A stretch of 64,000 nt of DNA from Botryotinia globosa (GCA_014898425.1 RCSZ01000009.1:186001-250000), one strand, 5' to 3'; positions 1 through 11,209 are shown, counted from the first letter of the stretch. Numbers and translations: made by a program. The notes: a model not told the origin generated them from the sequence alone.

Positions 1-205
1 CTTTAGTTTCAGTCTTTGCTTTGGATCCATTTGTCTTTGATGCAGGAGCAGCTTTGGTAGCTTTGGCAACCTTTGGTTCAGCAGCTTTCTTGACGGTTTC
101 TTTAACTTTTGCGACGGATTTTGCGACAGCTGACTTCTTTTTCGCAGGAGGAGCTGGAGCTGGTGGCTCAGCTGGAGCGGGACGTTTTCTTAATGTAACG
201 GGCAT
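1..205 (-). CDS. N-terminus of a basic Lys/Ala/Pro-rich protein (possibly Dot5-like nuclear peroxiredoxin), partial
   Basis: The reverse strand opens with an ATG at 205-203 and stays open to the window edge, giving 68 residues that begin MPVTLRKRPAPAEPP. The composition is strongly Lys, Ala and Pro, with a KKK run near residue 24 that could act as a nuclear localisation signal. From memory, filamentous-fungal nuclear thiol peroxidases of the Dot5/BCP type start with a very similar MPVELRKRKAPA-like segment before the peroxiredoxin fold. The catalytic domain would lie outside this window, so that identity is inference only. A histone H1-like or other chromatin protein is the main alternative. 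The start is chosen because it is the first ATG of the frame and is followed by coding-like sequence with no stop. Confidence 0.6.
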   Translation of the reverse strand, partial: MPVTLRKRPAPAEPPAPAPPAKKKSAVAKSVAKVKETVKKAAEPKVAKATKAAPASKTNGSKAKTETK

Positions 206-910
206 GATTGTGTATTGTGTTTGGAAGATATTGAAAATTGAAGGTGGTGGTTGTTGTTGTTGTTGTCGTCGTTGTTGTTGTTGTTGTTATTGACGAGGTT
301 GATTGTCGCGATTGTTGGTTTGCGATAGAGGGAGATCTTATCTGAGATGGATGGATGAATGAGGAAGTGGTTCGATGAAATACAATTAATTCACTTTAAT
401 GATATGTATGATACTTTTGAAGTAAGAAAAGGGAGAGATGGATAGGAAAGAGTGAAGAGAAGAGAAGAGAAGAGAGAAAAGAAAAAGAGGAAGATGTTAT
501 GTTATGTTGTTATGTATGTACATATAGTTAAATTATAAGCTGAGCAATCACTCAATCAATAATCTCCTCACTCCCCATCCATTCTCTCCAGCCACGGGAG
601 CTCTGGTTACTTTCTGTACCGTGCAAAAAACAATCAAGGTCCACGGGTAGGTTACGTTTGGGTGTACAGCAATTCACGCGTTTTGGTATAGAGTCGTAGT
701 CATCGTAATGAGTAGGTAGTTTTATGATCTGTTGTCTGAGACTGTGGTTTTTGGGGGGAATGTATGTAATATTTACTTTATTGGGAGAGGACTTTGTCTG
801 TTGTTGTATGTATCTACTGTATCTACTAGGTAGGTATTGGACATGTTGATATATGTCTATGTTCTATCTTCTGGACAGGTTACGTAGAGGATTTGAGGAA
901 ATGTGAGATG

Positions 911-948
911 CGTATCACGTATCACGTATCACGTATCACGTATCACGT
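911..948. repeat. Heptanucleotide microsatellite, unit CGTATCA
   Basis: Five nearly perfect head-to-tail copies of a 7-bp unit (CGTATCA) are visible. Confidence 0.9.
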
Positions 949-1184
949 TTCAACTTTCAACCTATCAAGGGTCATTGAATGGGGGATTCACAAAATGGAA
1001 GTCTGGACTGATTGGTGGATTGGGTGGATTGGGTTGGTTTGTGCATGCAAAACATGAATTGGCCAAGTCGGGGAAGGGAAGAGAAGGGGGGAGAGATATG
1101 GATGGTACTTTGTACAGGAATAGGAATCAGGATGGATGAAGAGTTGTGGAGGAGATGAGATATCGATTGGTTGTGTGTATGTAT

Positions 1185-1621
1185 ATGTATGTATGTAGTA
1201 TGTAGTATAGTATATATGTAGTATATAGTATGTAGTATATAGTATGTAGTATATAGTATGTAGTATATATGTAGTATATATGTATATAGTATATATGTAG
1301 TATATATGTATATAGTATATATGTAGTATATATGTAGTATATAGTATGTAGTATATAGTATGTAGTATATAGTATGTAGTATATATGTAGTATATATGTA
1401 TATAGTATATATGTAGTATATATGTAGTATATAGTATGTAGTATATAGTATGTAGTATATAGTATGTAGTATATAGTATGTAGTATATATGTAGTATATA
1501 TGTATGTAGTATATATGTAGTATATATGTAGTATATATGTAGTATATAGTATGTAGTATATAGTATGTAGTATGTAGTATATAGTATGTAGTATATATGT
1601 AGTATATATGTATGTAGTATG
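1185..1621. repeat. TATAGTA/TGTAGTA compound repeat tract
   Basis: Roughly 430 bp are made of alternating 7-bp units TATAGTA and TGTAGTA, interleaved with TATATG variants. The period is mostly 7 or 14. The tract is almost free of C on the plus strand. Confidence 0.9.
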
Positions 1622-1887
1622 GGATAGATGTTTGTAAGAGGGAGGGGGAGGGAGAGGAGAGTGTGATAGTGTGTGAGAGAGAGAGAGGAGAGGACCATAA
1701 GATACAATTTACCTATTGTTGCGGCGTTTGTAGACTGTCTACATATTATGTGCAACTACTAGGTAGTTAGTTGTATATCAAGATAGATGAGGGAAATCGA
1801 CTCTCTATTCAGGTGATGCAAATGAAACCTTTTTGAAAGAATCAGTCATATATTGGAGATATATATTAAGTATATGAGAAGTATTGA

Positions 1888-2201
1888 TATATCTATTTAT
1901 CTATTTATATATCTATATATCTATATATCTATATATCTATATATCTATATATCTATATATCTATATATCTATATATCTATATATCTATATCTATATACTA
2001 TATATCTATATATCTATATATCTATATATCTATATATCTATATATCTATATATCTATATCTATATATCTATATCTATATATCTATATATCTATATATCTA
2101 TATATCTATATATCTATATATCTATATCTATATCTATATATCTATATCTCTATATCTATATATCTATATATCTATATATCTATATCTCTATATCTATATA
2201 T
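1888..2201. repeat. ATATATCT octamer microsatellite
   Basis: About 310 bp of ATATATCT-type units with period 8 and occasional 6-bp slips (ATATCT). It merges directly into the CTACATAC array on its right. Confidence 0.9.
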
Positions 2202-2291
2202 CTACATACCTACATACCTACATACCTACATACCTACATACCTACATACCTACATACCTACATACCTACATACCTACATACCTACATACCT
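2202..2291. repeat. CTACATAC octamer microsatellite
   Basis: About eleven near-perfect copies of CTACATAC, directly abutting the ATATATCT array. The two arrays share period 8, which suggests one array that diverged in two halves. Confidence 0.9.
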
Positions 2292-3723
2292 AGCTTTGAT
2301 TAATATAATCAGAATCAGAATATTATAATATCGTTCACCGTTACTTGATATCATTACTTGATTTATATCTTACATCTCGAGACTCGCCCAAACAGACTCT
2401 TAGTTTCGTGGGAAATCCTATAAACGTACCGGAGAACCAAGTCCCTCCAAACTAACCTCCAACAAAGACCACCACCATCGAAAGAGGAAGCGTAACGGGA
2501 GCCCCGCACATCAACGAGGTACTACTGTCTGTACATCGCATAGTACACATGACAAGCTTCAGGGTTTGGAGTGTGAATGATAGCCAAGCTAGAGTCTAGA
2601 GTTCTCATCGGGTAAAGTCTTTTATGGGTGATTTCTTCTACTCTGTCTGTACTATCAACCTTCTACATCGATTACTCTACCTCGAGCTTTCATGCAAAAG
2701 CCCTCGGATAATATCCCGAGCTGTTCTCTGGTTTACTTTAGTTGGTTGGCCAAAGAGTAACTTAAAGTCTCAGGTCCAAGGTCCAAGGTCAATATCGTGG
2801 CCCGAGGGAAAGAGATATAAGATGGATGTACTCTGTACTTGCTGGATTGACTGGTCTCGAGTCTGCTTATTCGGTACAATGGATAATATGATAGTTGCCA
2901 TTACCTGATTACCCGGACCCATGAGTAGGCAGGACGTGGTAGGTAAACCATGTGTTGGTTACCAGTCAGCTAGTATAGGTCCTTGAACTGTCCTTGAATC
3001 ATGATGATATTTGATGATCCAAATCATGTAGACAATCCATTCAATCACCAATCCAAATTCATGATAAACCATATAAATCCCTCGATCAGTCATACCTGGT
3101 AATTCTGCAACTTTCTATCATATCTCGTATCGTATTAGCAATGGAGAGAGCCCATTCGTCCGGGAATCGGAGAAACGATAACCAAGGTTCAATCTCAAGA
3201 TCAACGATATGGAGAAGAGAAGTCCACCTGCAGTCAAGGTTCTTCTCGTCCCATCCTTGAGATCCTTGAGATCCTTGATGTCTATGGTTGATATCTATGG
3301 TTGATATCCTTGAGATCCTTGAGACTTGATATCAAATCAACATGATCGGATAGAAATTAAGCGAAACACCGATGGCGAAAAATTGGATTTTCACAAGCAA
3401 AAAAGTAGTAAAAGTAAAGGAAAAGCTCAGACAAAATCCGAATTCAATCCATCCGACCCTTTTATCTTGCAAATCCTATCTGACTAACGAGTATTATAAC
3501 AATATCTTTATATCTACCTGACTCTTCCTCCTTCCTAATTACTACGACGAGTGATACATATCATACGTATCATACATATCATTCATACCTTTATTTTTCA
3601 TGATTCAATAGATTAATAAATACAATAAATCAGAATTCATTCAATCATCAATCATCAATCAATCAAGTCGTTCCTCCATTTACAATCAACGAGTATACTC
3701 ATTACAAAAGGCACACGATCAAA

Positions 3724-4430
3724 ATGAAGGTCTTTTCTAGCGATTGCAAATTCGATTACTCGTGGGAAGAGGTTTCAACTGCAAACTGGAGAAAGTATTG
3801 TCCGTGGAATCATAAATCTACTCATGTCATCGCCGTCGATACATTATCACGACATGTTGATGCTGAAACTGGAATTGTATGTTCTTTCCCTTCTTCCTCC
3901 TCCTCTTCTTCTCCTCCCTATTCCATGTTTCCACACACGATACACGATACACGATACACGATACACGATACACGATACACAATACACAATACACAAATAC
4001 TAATCAAATACAGTTACGAACCGAACGTTTAATTACCTGCCAACAATCAGCTCCAAAATGGCTTCAATCTCTCATGGGCGGTAAAGATACATCCCATGTC
4101 TTCGAAACCTCATATGTCGATCCTGTTTCCAAAAAAGTCACAATGACCTCTACCAATCTTACATTCTCCAATATCATCAATGTGCAAGAAACTGTTGTCT
4201 ATCAACCTCTATCGGCAAACACAACACAATTTGTACAAACGGCACAGATTACTGCATTATGTGGTGGATGGCAAAAAATGAAGAATGCAGTTGAGGATGC
4301 GACAGTCACGGCTTTTTCGGAAAATGCACGTAAAGGAAAGGAGGGATTCGAAGCAGTTTTGGCAATGAGTAGGAGGGTTTTCAGTGAGGAGAAAATGAGA
4401 CAGCAGCAAGCGACTACTGTTACTGCATAA
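3724..4430 (+). CDS. PRELI/MSF1-domain mitochondrial lipid-transfer protein (Ups2/Ups3-like)
   Basis: There are two exons, 3724-3876 and 4014-4430, joined in phase 0 across a 137-nt intron (GTATGT donor, CTAATC branch, ACAG acceptor), giving 189 residues. The product matches the PRELI/MSF1 family: it starts [17 protein letters not shown], then has a WRKYCPWN stretch, [11 protein letters not shown] and TERLITCQQ, which are landmark segments of the fold. Family members sit in the mitochondrial intermembrane space with an Mdm35-type partner and move phosphatidic acid or phosphatidylserine between membranes. Length is normal for the family (about 170-230). The intron holds a 7-bp microsatellite (unit ATACACG, about 3934-3980). 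I cannot decide between Ups1, Ups2 and Ups3 subtypes by eye. Confidence 0.92.
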
Positions 4431-5528
4431 AGTTCGAAAATTGAAGGGAGTTTTGGAGAGGGGTTTGCATGAAGATATTCCGGTTCAGTCCGAGATGTAC
4501 ATGATGTACATGATGAGATTCATATTATTTGAATCTCATTACATCACGACACAAACGATTTCTCCTTTACTCGTTTTATCCTCTCCACTCCACTTCAACT
4601 CCCTCTTCACTTCACTTCGCCATTTACGAATTTTACATCGTCTTGGGAGTTTGGGGATTTTTCATTACAGGTCCCGGCATACAAAAAAGTTTCGGAGTTC
4701 TAGAAGGAAAGTTCTCGGTTGCGAATTCTATTTTAAGCGCGGCGTTAAAAATGGATAAAAGGGATTGGGTTAGGTTGAGGTTTGCTTCACAAAGACGATG
4801 TTCTTTTGTTGTCTTTGAAAAAAATATGGCATTCAAAGAACTTTTTCATCCTCAACGCTGATGTGGGTTATTGTTACGATACAGATACCCCTTTTTTTCA
4901 TTTTTTCCTTTTTTCGGTGCCTCTTTTCTTTGAAAGAGGAGATAAAAATAGATGGATAGATGAGTGGGTGGGTTTATAGATGAGGCTGAATAGGGAGGGA
5001 TGTAGATAGAATGAGCGAGTCAGTGAGGGAGTTGAAGAGGAAGAGAATCATTAGACTTTACTTTATTTTACGTTGTTCCATGTGAGTGAGTGACCGAGTA
5101 ATTAACGGAGACATGGATATACACAATATATATGTGATATCATTATGATGTATGTGAATCTTTCTTTTCCCTTTCTTCAGTCTCCTTTCTCCTCTTCTTC
5201 TTTGAAATGCCGATGTAGGTATTTACTTGGTGGATAAGTTACTTGGTTATCTTTTGACTGAGTGAGCGAGTGAGTGAGTGGGCGAGTGGGTGGGTGAGTA
5301 CATAAGGTTTGGGTTTGGATTTGGGTTTGGGTGTATAGATAGATATAAATGTAGTTGTATTTTTGAGATGTACGTTTTTGTCAAGAAGTAGTGGAGGAGA
5401 GGGAGAGGGAGAGGTAGAATATGATGTTAGGGATGATAGGGAGGATGGGGGATAGAGGATGGGTGACTAGATATTTTTTTCAAAAAGAGGGAAGTGGTAG
5501 GATAGGTTTTGAGGTAGGGGATGGAGAA
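4431..5528. other. Intergenic spacer, no supported gene
   Basis: This is the 3' flank of the PRELI gene followed by low-complexity spacer with GAGTGAGTG-like and GGGTTTGG-like short repeats around 5255-5330. Open frames here have no recognisable motifs. It leads into the large GGGAGA array. Confidence 0.6.
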
Positions 5529-5846
5529 GGGAGAGGGAGAGGGAGAGGGAGAGGGAGAGGGAGAGGGAGAGGGAGAGGGAGAGGGAGAGGGAGAGGGAGA
5601 GGGAGAGGGAGAGGGAGAGGGAGAGGGAGAGGGAGAGGGAGAGGGAGAGGGAGAGGGAGAGGGAGAGGGAGAGGGAGAGGGAGAGGGAGAGGGAGAGGGA
5701 GAGGGAGAGGGAGAGGGAGAGGGAGAGGGAGAGGGAGAGGGAGAGGGAGAGGGAGAGGGAGAGGGAGAGGGAGAGGGAGAGGGAGAGGGAGAGGGAGAGG
5801 GAGAGGGAGAGGGAGAGGGAGAGGGAGAGGGAGAGGGAGAGGGAGA
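5529..5846. repeat. Perfect (GGGAGA)53 hexanucleotide array
   Basis: Fifty-three uninterrupted copies of GGGAGA (318 bp) are present, with no base change that I can see. The plus strand is all purine and the minus strand all pyrimidine. Every frame is open on both strands (Gly-Glu, Gly-Arg, Ser-Leu, Pro-Leu dipeptides), which is an artefact of a 6-bp period lacking stop codons. Confidence 0.97.
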
Positions 5847-5870
5847 GACACATTATTCCATTTCTTTATA

Positions 5871-6033
5871 TAATATCTAATAATCTAATAATCTAATAAT
5901 CTAATAATCTAATAATCTAATAATCTAATAATCTAATAATCTAATAATCTAATAATCTAATAATCTAATAATCTAATAATCTAATAATCTAATAATCTAA
6001 TCTAATAATCTAATATCTAATAATCTAATAATC
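5871..6033. repeat. TCTAATAA octamer array
   Basis: Tandem TCTAATAA units, nearly perfect from about 5876 to 6000 and then with a few 4-6 bp slips. It starts only 25 bp after the GGGAGA array, so two unrelated arrays are adjacent. Confidence 0.95.
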
Positions 6034-6043
6034 GATATCACCA

Positions 6044-6612
6044 TGGGGATGATAAAGATAATATAATACTCTGATTCATACTATTATAATATTACTCGAG
6101 GTTCTAAAAACCAGGGCTATAATATTTATATTATAATATTAAGATATTAAACAAGCACTAATATAATCACATTCACAATTATATAATCTTTATTCTAATA
6201 CTAATAATTCTCTAAAGTTATTGTGTAGTGATAATTATATCCGTTTAATTTATATCTTTTTATTTATATCATTATTTATTCTTTTGATTTCTTTTCATTT
6301 CTTGTGTAATCTTAATTTTTATAATGTTATTATTAATCAGATTTTGAAAAGTTTAATACTCCGCACAGTTTTGATTTCATTATTATATTAATTAGATTAG
6401 ATTTTTTATTAATTTATTTGATTTTTATAATCTTTTGTTTTTTTATATATCTTTTGAATAACTATTATATTAATTATAAGTTTCTTTTTATTAATAATTT
6501 TAAGTTTTATGAAATAATTATAAAATGATTTGGAATTAATATATATAATTAACGGGATTTTATAATTTAAGAAGATTCTTTAATTGTATTTTTGATTATT
6601 ATATTAACTAGG
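6044..6612. other. AT-rich patch, probable decayed repeat DNA
   Basis: About 570 bp of strongly AT-biased sequence with many stops in all frames and an abrupt return to ordinary composition at about 6610 (GGAGGGAATTCCC). No terminal repeats were found. It looks like RIP-decayed repeat sequence, but without an intact relative this is inference. Confidence 0.45.
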
Positions 6613-6806
6613 AGGGAATTCCCACCCCTTCTTCATTGACTTCCTCTTCTCACTTTGTCTTTCTTATGTCCTGAAATGGTGATCTGTCAAACTATCCAAG
6701 ATCATAGGTTCTTTGTACCCCGTGCCAGGCCCCCAATTCTCTATATTCATCTCTCGGCATTCCTTAACATCCCCAATCTCCAATCGACATTTCAGTACCT
6801 CCTACC

Positions 6807-7064
6807 ATGGAACAACCCCAGAAATATCACAAAATGACACGAGTGCCGTTGAGAGCACCCTACCGAGTAAGTGATTGCAGGCGTGAAAGCGGAAGGACCC
6901 CCCCTCCGTCCTCATCATAGGCTCGCTTATTCTCTTCTCAGCCCATCTCAACACCGGCAAAAATGAGGAGGGCGAATCTTCCTCCAGCTGGACCTAGTTT
7001 TTCAGTAGGCGCGAATGAACAAGCCCTTTTGCTTACTCGTCAGCCACTCGTTCTCACTCCATGA
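6807..7064 (+). CDS. Putative small two-exon protein, 60 residues
   Basis: An ATG in a very good context (CTACCATGG) opens exon 1 (6807-6866). A consensus GTAAGT donor and TTCTCAG acceptor bound a 75-nt intron (6867-6941), and exon 2 (6942-7064) ends in TGA. The joined 60-residue product begins MEQPQKYHKMTRVPLRAPYR and has no domain that I recognise. A pyrimidine-rich leader (about 6620-6800) precedes it, as is common upstream of fungal genes. It is convergent with the minus-strand gene ending at 7201. It could equally be a chance frame. Confidence 0.3.
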
Positions 7065-7200
7065 TTCCCATAAAAACCCTTTGGAGTACCGGTAATCTTT
7101 CCGCCTAGCACCGAATCCAATTTATTAAAATCCACCAAATTTCCACCAGATATCGAATGAGAACTGCCCATTTCAAATTTGACAACAGACAATCCATCTC

Positions 7201-7743
7201 TCACTTCTCTTCCTCTCCCTTCTCCCTCCCACCTCTTAACCTCTCCCCACACCTCCTCTCATATTTCTCCACCACCGCCCTGAAATCCTCCATTAAATCG
7301 TCTTGTTCCAAGATCCTCTCGGACAACTTTCTCGCTTCTTCAAATCTTCTATAAAAATACAATTCTTCAATTGCGTAAAGGAATTGAGCTGTTTGTGGTT
7401 TACTGCGTGGATTTAGAGGGAGAGGAGGTAGTGTTTTATGGATCTTTTTGGATTATTAGTTATTATCCCATCTTCAGTTTTGCACTTGGTGTATGTATAT
7501 CAAGAAAAAGAGGTATGAGGGAACTGTGCGAATAGAAGGGGAATGTCATGCAAGACATAGAAAGGGGAAGAGCAACCATACCTCGCCAGATTCACTTCTA
7601 GCTTTCCATTCACGTTTCACAGCTTGAAAGTTCTCCTCGGATTGGAAATCTCGAGGGACTTTTTCCGCGGTGTCGGGGGTAGATTCATCGGATGAGTCGT
7701 ATTCGATTGCAAAGAGGGGGTTTTCTTCGGTGGAGTCTGACAT
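7201..7743 (-). CDS. Small hypothetical protein, 134 residues
   Basis: Exon 1 is 7743-7582 and exon 2 is 7443-7201, joined in phase 0 across a 138-nt intron (GTATGG donor; ACTAAT branch and AAG acceptor in the last 20 nt). The acidic N-terminus (MSDSTEENPLFAIEYDSSDE) is followed by a region with helical character (TAQFLYAIEELYFYRRFEEA, then RKLSERIL) that looks TPR-like, and a Lys/Glu/Arg-rich tail. The frame stays open exactly to the splice sites on both sides, which supports a real gene. I do not recognise the family. It is divergent from the kinase gene at 8291, sharing a 547-bp upstream region. Confidence 0.65.
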
Positions 7744-8290
7744 TTTGGGATCGAGGGATTAGGGATGAGGCGAAATGGGTATTGTACTGTCTGAGATGAC
7801 AATGTTTAGGTATCGCTTTGCTTTGTTGTACTCGAAATAGTGAAGTAACACGTTATGTGTGAAAGGGAGCTCGATAATAAGATAGTACGAAGGAGGCAGA
7901 AGGTTGGTAAGGCTAGAGGTAAAAATGAAAATAACATTTCCTTATCGATAAGAATTCCACCTTGTTTGTCTTTCTTGATTGACATCAGCAACTAGAAACC
8001 GAAGCGGGGCATATGAGGGGTTCACTCGTGGAAGTAGGTAGCATCGATCGTCGTCACATCACATCACATTAGATGAGAATAATAATTGTTTCACCACATT
8101 TTGATAGCCGTAGTAATTCCATGGACATTTCATAATTACTTATGTTTTCTAACCTTGGTGCTCAATCTACTTTTGTTGTTCTTCAACTTTCACTCACTTG
8201 TCATCTTATCTCGAGAGTTGTTTTGACTTGTGTGTGTGAATTGTTGAGGATATACTATCCCGAGAGTTTGAGATATCTACACCCCTTAAA
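7744..8290. promoter_or_regulatory. Divergent intergenic region between hypothetical gene and P-loop kinase gene
   Basis: Both flanking genes start away from this 547-bp segment, so it should hold both promoters. I see a CACATCACATCACAT short repeat near 8055-8070 and a pyrimidine-rich stretch just before the kinase ATG. No specific factor site is claimed. Confidence 0.4.
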
Positions 8291-9150
8291 ATGGAAGATC
8301 AAGTAAAGAGATTGACGGAGAAGGTCTGGGGTATGTAATTACTCTTCTGTGTTAATATTGAATGATCTAGGAGCTAATGATTCCGTCCAGAAAGTTTCCA
8401 ACAAACACCTCCTAATAATAGATATCTCATCGCAGTTTCTGGGATTCCGGGTTCAGGTATTTACGTCTCCGCAAGGCCCTCTTCCCTCTTCCCTCTTCCC
8501 CCATATCCCTATTCCTCAATCTCCAACTAAAACTGTCCTTAGGCAAAACCACCCTCGCAGCGACTATTACCAAACGTCTCAATGCTCTCCAAGACGCCCT
8601 CTCAAACAAAACTTCCCTTCCCCCAATCGCCGGGTTCATCCCCATGGACGGCTACCATTTAACCCGCGCCCAACTATCGGCCATGCCCGACCCAGCACAT
8701 GCACACGCACGCCGAGGCGCAGAATTTACATTCGACGGTCCCGCATTCTTCTCTCTTATTCAGCGTCTTCGCGAACCACTTACTCCATCTACCATCACAA
8801 TCCACGCTCCATCATTCGATCATGCGCTCAAGGACCCCAAGGCCGATGATATACCAATTGAACCCACGACTCGGATATTAGTTTTTGAGGGCAATTATTT
8901 ATCGTTGAATAAGGAACCGTGGAAGAGCGCTGCGAAATTGATGGATCAGCTTTGGTTTGTGGATGTGGATTTTGAGATTGCGAAGAAGAGGTTGATTCCG
9001 AGACATGTAAAGGCGGGAATTGCAGAGAATGAAGAGGATGCGGAGAAGAGGGTCGTGGAGAATGATTTGGTTAATGGGGAGGAGATTGTTAAAGGAAGGA
9101 TGGAGGTTGACGAGGTTATTGTTAGTACGAATGATGTTGCTTGGAAGTAG
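8291..9150 (+). CDS. P-loop kinase, uridine kinase/phosphoribulokinase-like (Yfh7-type)
   Basis: There are three exons: 8291-8330, 8391-8456 and 8543-9150. Introns of 60 and 86 nt carry GTATGT and GTATTT donors and CTAATG and CTAAAAC branch sites. The product has 237 residues. Residues 31-39 read GIPGSGKTT, a Walker A loop that is split by intron 2. PMDGYHLTR follows at about residue 70, the substrate-side motif of the uridine kinase/pantothenate kinase class, then VFEGNYLSL and LWFVDVDFEIAKKRLIPRHV, typical of fungal Yfh7-like ATP-dependent kinases. The substrate is unknown; nucleoside, pantothenate or another small alcohol are possible. Its 3' end is only 90 bp from the convergent FOL3 gene. 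Confidence 0.88.
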
Positions 9151-9240
9151 ATAGTTGGTGACGTGAAAAAGTAAAGAATAACTGAAATCCAGTCCGTAAA
9201 CCGCGGATTATGAATCATTCATATTGAAAGCTTAGCTGGT

Positions 9241-10485
9241 CTAATCTAGCAATGAACTTTTTACCATCTCGGCATCCCTGAGCAGTCGTAGTACATCTGA
9301 AACTAAATAAAGACTACCTGCCACAACGATAGGACCACCTTGAGCAACAGTGGCTGCCCATCTTAGTGCTCCAGAAATATCGGCTGCTGAATCATGAAGG
9401 CAACTGGTAGATATACCTGCTGTAGAAGCTGCATGCAATATATCTTCTGTATCCATAGCTTGAACCCATGGCATTCCATCCACGGGTCCAAACTGAACTG
9501 CTGCTACACAGTCACCTTCTCTTAGAATCTCTTTCATAATTCCATCGAGCTCTTTGCCTTGAGATGCAGCTAATACCCAGGTTACTTTGTTTGATTTTGC
9601 CCGAAGCTTTCCATTGACATATGAACCAAGAACTTCTGCGGATTGAACGTTGTGTGCGCCATCGAGTAGTATAGGTTCTTTTCGACCTGTCACAGCTCTA
9701 ACATCAGTAGTTTGAAGCCTACCGGGCCAATGTATATTTTGTATAGCTGGCAATAACCGATGTAGAGGAGATTCCAGTTTAGTATACGCTAGATGAAATG
9801 CTGTGTATGCGCAGGCTAGATTTTCTAATTGATGTGGTTCGAGATCTTGTCCTTTGATTTCATCCAAAAATGCTGATTCAGTAGAACTGATAATCACATC
9901 CGTTCCGATTTCTTTGGCATAATTTGAGACGACATCCTGCACCGAAGATATATTGCTCCTATCCAAAACACATGGAACACCAGGTCTCATGATTCCAGCC
10001 TTTTCTCGAGCTATTTCTTCGATTGTATTTCCTAGGAATGATTGATGGTCTAGACCAATCTTGGAGATTATGGTGACCGCTTTATTCTCCATAGTGTTTG
10101 TTGCATCTAATCGTCCTCCCAAACCAACTTCGATGACTCCCATCTCGACTTTCTCTTTATAAAATACTTCGAATGCCGTGGCCGTGAGTAATTCGAATTC
10201 GGATGCTTGGAGATTCTCTGCTTGATTTCTCTTTAACACTAGAGCTTCTGCTTCGCGGAAGATCGATTCTCGAATTGGTTGTTCATCGATAGTAATACAA
10301 TCCCACCTATCAATTAAATGAGGTGACGTGAATCTGCCACAACGAACACCACTGGCATGTAGCATGGCAGACAAATAGGCACATATTGAACCTTTTCCAT
10401 TGGTACCTGCAACGTGAATGGCTTTCCAAGGTTGAGGAGTATGCCTCAAAAGACGACTGATGCGATTTAAGCCAAGCTCAATCAT
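9241..10485 (-). CDS. FOL3: Dihydrofolate synthase (Mur-ligase family)
   Basis: This is an intronless gene of 414 residues from the ATG at 10485-10483. The frame is open 18 bp further upstream but without an ATG. The N-terminus MIELGLNRISRLL and the ATP-binding loop VAGTNGKGS (about residues 25-33) are diagnostic of the folylpolyglutamate/dihydrofolate synthase family. They are followed by TSPHLIDRWDCI, EVGLGGRLDATN and SKIGLDHQSFLG, then a DGAHN motif in the C-terminal domain. The enzyme joins glutamate to dihydropteroate to make dihydrofolate. Length and motifs fit yeast Fol3 (about 427 residues) rather than the longer polyglutamate synthase Met7; that choice is by eye. Confidence 0.92.
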   Translation of the reverse strand: MIELGLNRISRLLRHTPQPWKAIHVAGTNGKGSICAYLSAMLHASGVRCGRFTSPHLIDRWDCITIDEQPIRESIFREAEALVLKRNQAENLQASEFELLTATAFEVFYKEKVEMGVIEVGLGGRLDATNTMENKAVTIISKIGLDHQSFLGNTIEEIAREKAGIMRPGVPCVLDRSNISSVQDVVSNYAKEIGTDVIISSTESAFLDEIKGQDLEPHQLENLACAYTAFHLAYTKLESPLHRLLPAIQNIHWPGRLQTTDVRAVTGRKEPILLDGAHNVQSAEVLGSYVNGKLRAKSNKVTWVLAASQGKELDGIMKEILREGDCVAAVQFGPVDGMPWVQAMDTEDILHAASTAGISTSCLHDSAADISGALRWAATVAQGGPIVVAGSLYLVSDVLRLLRDAEMVKSSLLD

Positions 10486-11209
10486 AGTGAAGATGGAGAG
10501 CAAATGATTGGTTCAAAAGGGCGTTTCCAAAAAGACTTTGTGATAATGTAAGCTAGGTAGGTAGGTAGGTGGGTGACTATTTCTTTCAAGTAAAAATAGA
10601 CATTGTCAATATGATTGCCATTCTATTGTTCTAGAATACATACTTTGTTGCTGTCGTCGCATCATATACGATGTGAGTCAATCGTGATATCGATGGATGT
10701 CCCAAGCTAATGAAAGCTTCAAGGACCGGATCTCCAGTAAGGTTATCGATAACTTTTGAATGTGAAAAGCTTTGGAATCCTTGGAATTGGTCTGGTCTTT
10801 ACCTAGTTATCGATAATCGACAATCGATAACAGTTACGCAGTAACCCGATGTACTAGGTATGCAAGTACCATTCATTGTCATGGATGTCAACATCAACGG
10901 GTACTTTGTAGTAAGAATTAAAGAAGTAGATCCATTTTAATTCCCTAGTACTCGACTGGGTATTTAGCGCGCTTTTTTTGGAACGCGATCGATCTCTCGA
11001 GTCTTCCCCCAGATTCTTCCTTCTCTTTTCTTCTTCACTCTCTCACTTCTACTGAATGAGCAACCTTCACATATCACACAGATCGCCAATTGTCAATTTA
11101 AAATCCATCAAAATTGTGACAACGAAGGATAAAGTCACCGTCATTAATACCTTGAGTCTTTTTCTATTAAATTTTTAATTCCTTCTATTCACTTTCTAGC
11201 ACTCAAAAC
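10486..11209. promoter_or_regulatory. Divergent promoter region between FOL3 and a hypothetical gene
   Basis: A 724-bp divergent intergenic region. It contains a TAGGTAGG short repeat near 10553-10572 and a cluster of ATCGATA/TATCGAT motifs at about 10688-10832. From about 10990 to 11050 there is a CT-rich leader typical of fungal 5' regions before the ATG at 11210. Confidence 0.4.

Larger units (their letters stand above)
206..3723. other. Repeat-rich spacer, no supported gene
   Basis: About 3.5 kb lie between the divergently oriented genes at 205 (minus) and 3724 (plus). The stretch is dominated by short-period tandem arrays at 911-948, 1185-1621 and 1888-2291. From about 2300 to 3700 it is ordinary AT-rich intergenic sequence, with a few copies of a GAGATCCTT-like motif near 3258-3325. 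Long open frames over the arrays are repeat translations (for example Tyr/Ile/Leu strings) and are not genes. The last few hundred bases should contain the promoter of the PRELI-domain gene. Confidence 0.7.

Noticed and set aside
988..1755. 255-codon open frame on the minus strand
   Set aside because: It is a translation of the TATAGTA/TGTAGTA array, giving only Tyr/Ile/Leu/Thr/His patterns; no gene.
1853..2303. Ile/Tyr/Leu-rich frames at the octamer arrays
   Set aside because: Repeat translation with no start context or splice support.
5421..5880. Several overlapping 120-150 codon frames over the GGGAGA array on both strands
   Set aside because: A 6-bp stop-free unit leaves all frames open. 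The dipeptide repeats have no independent support.
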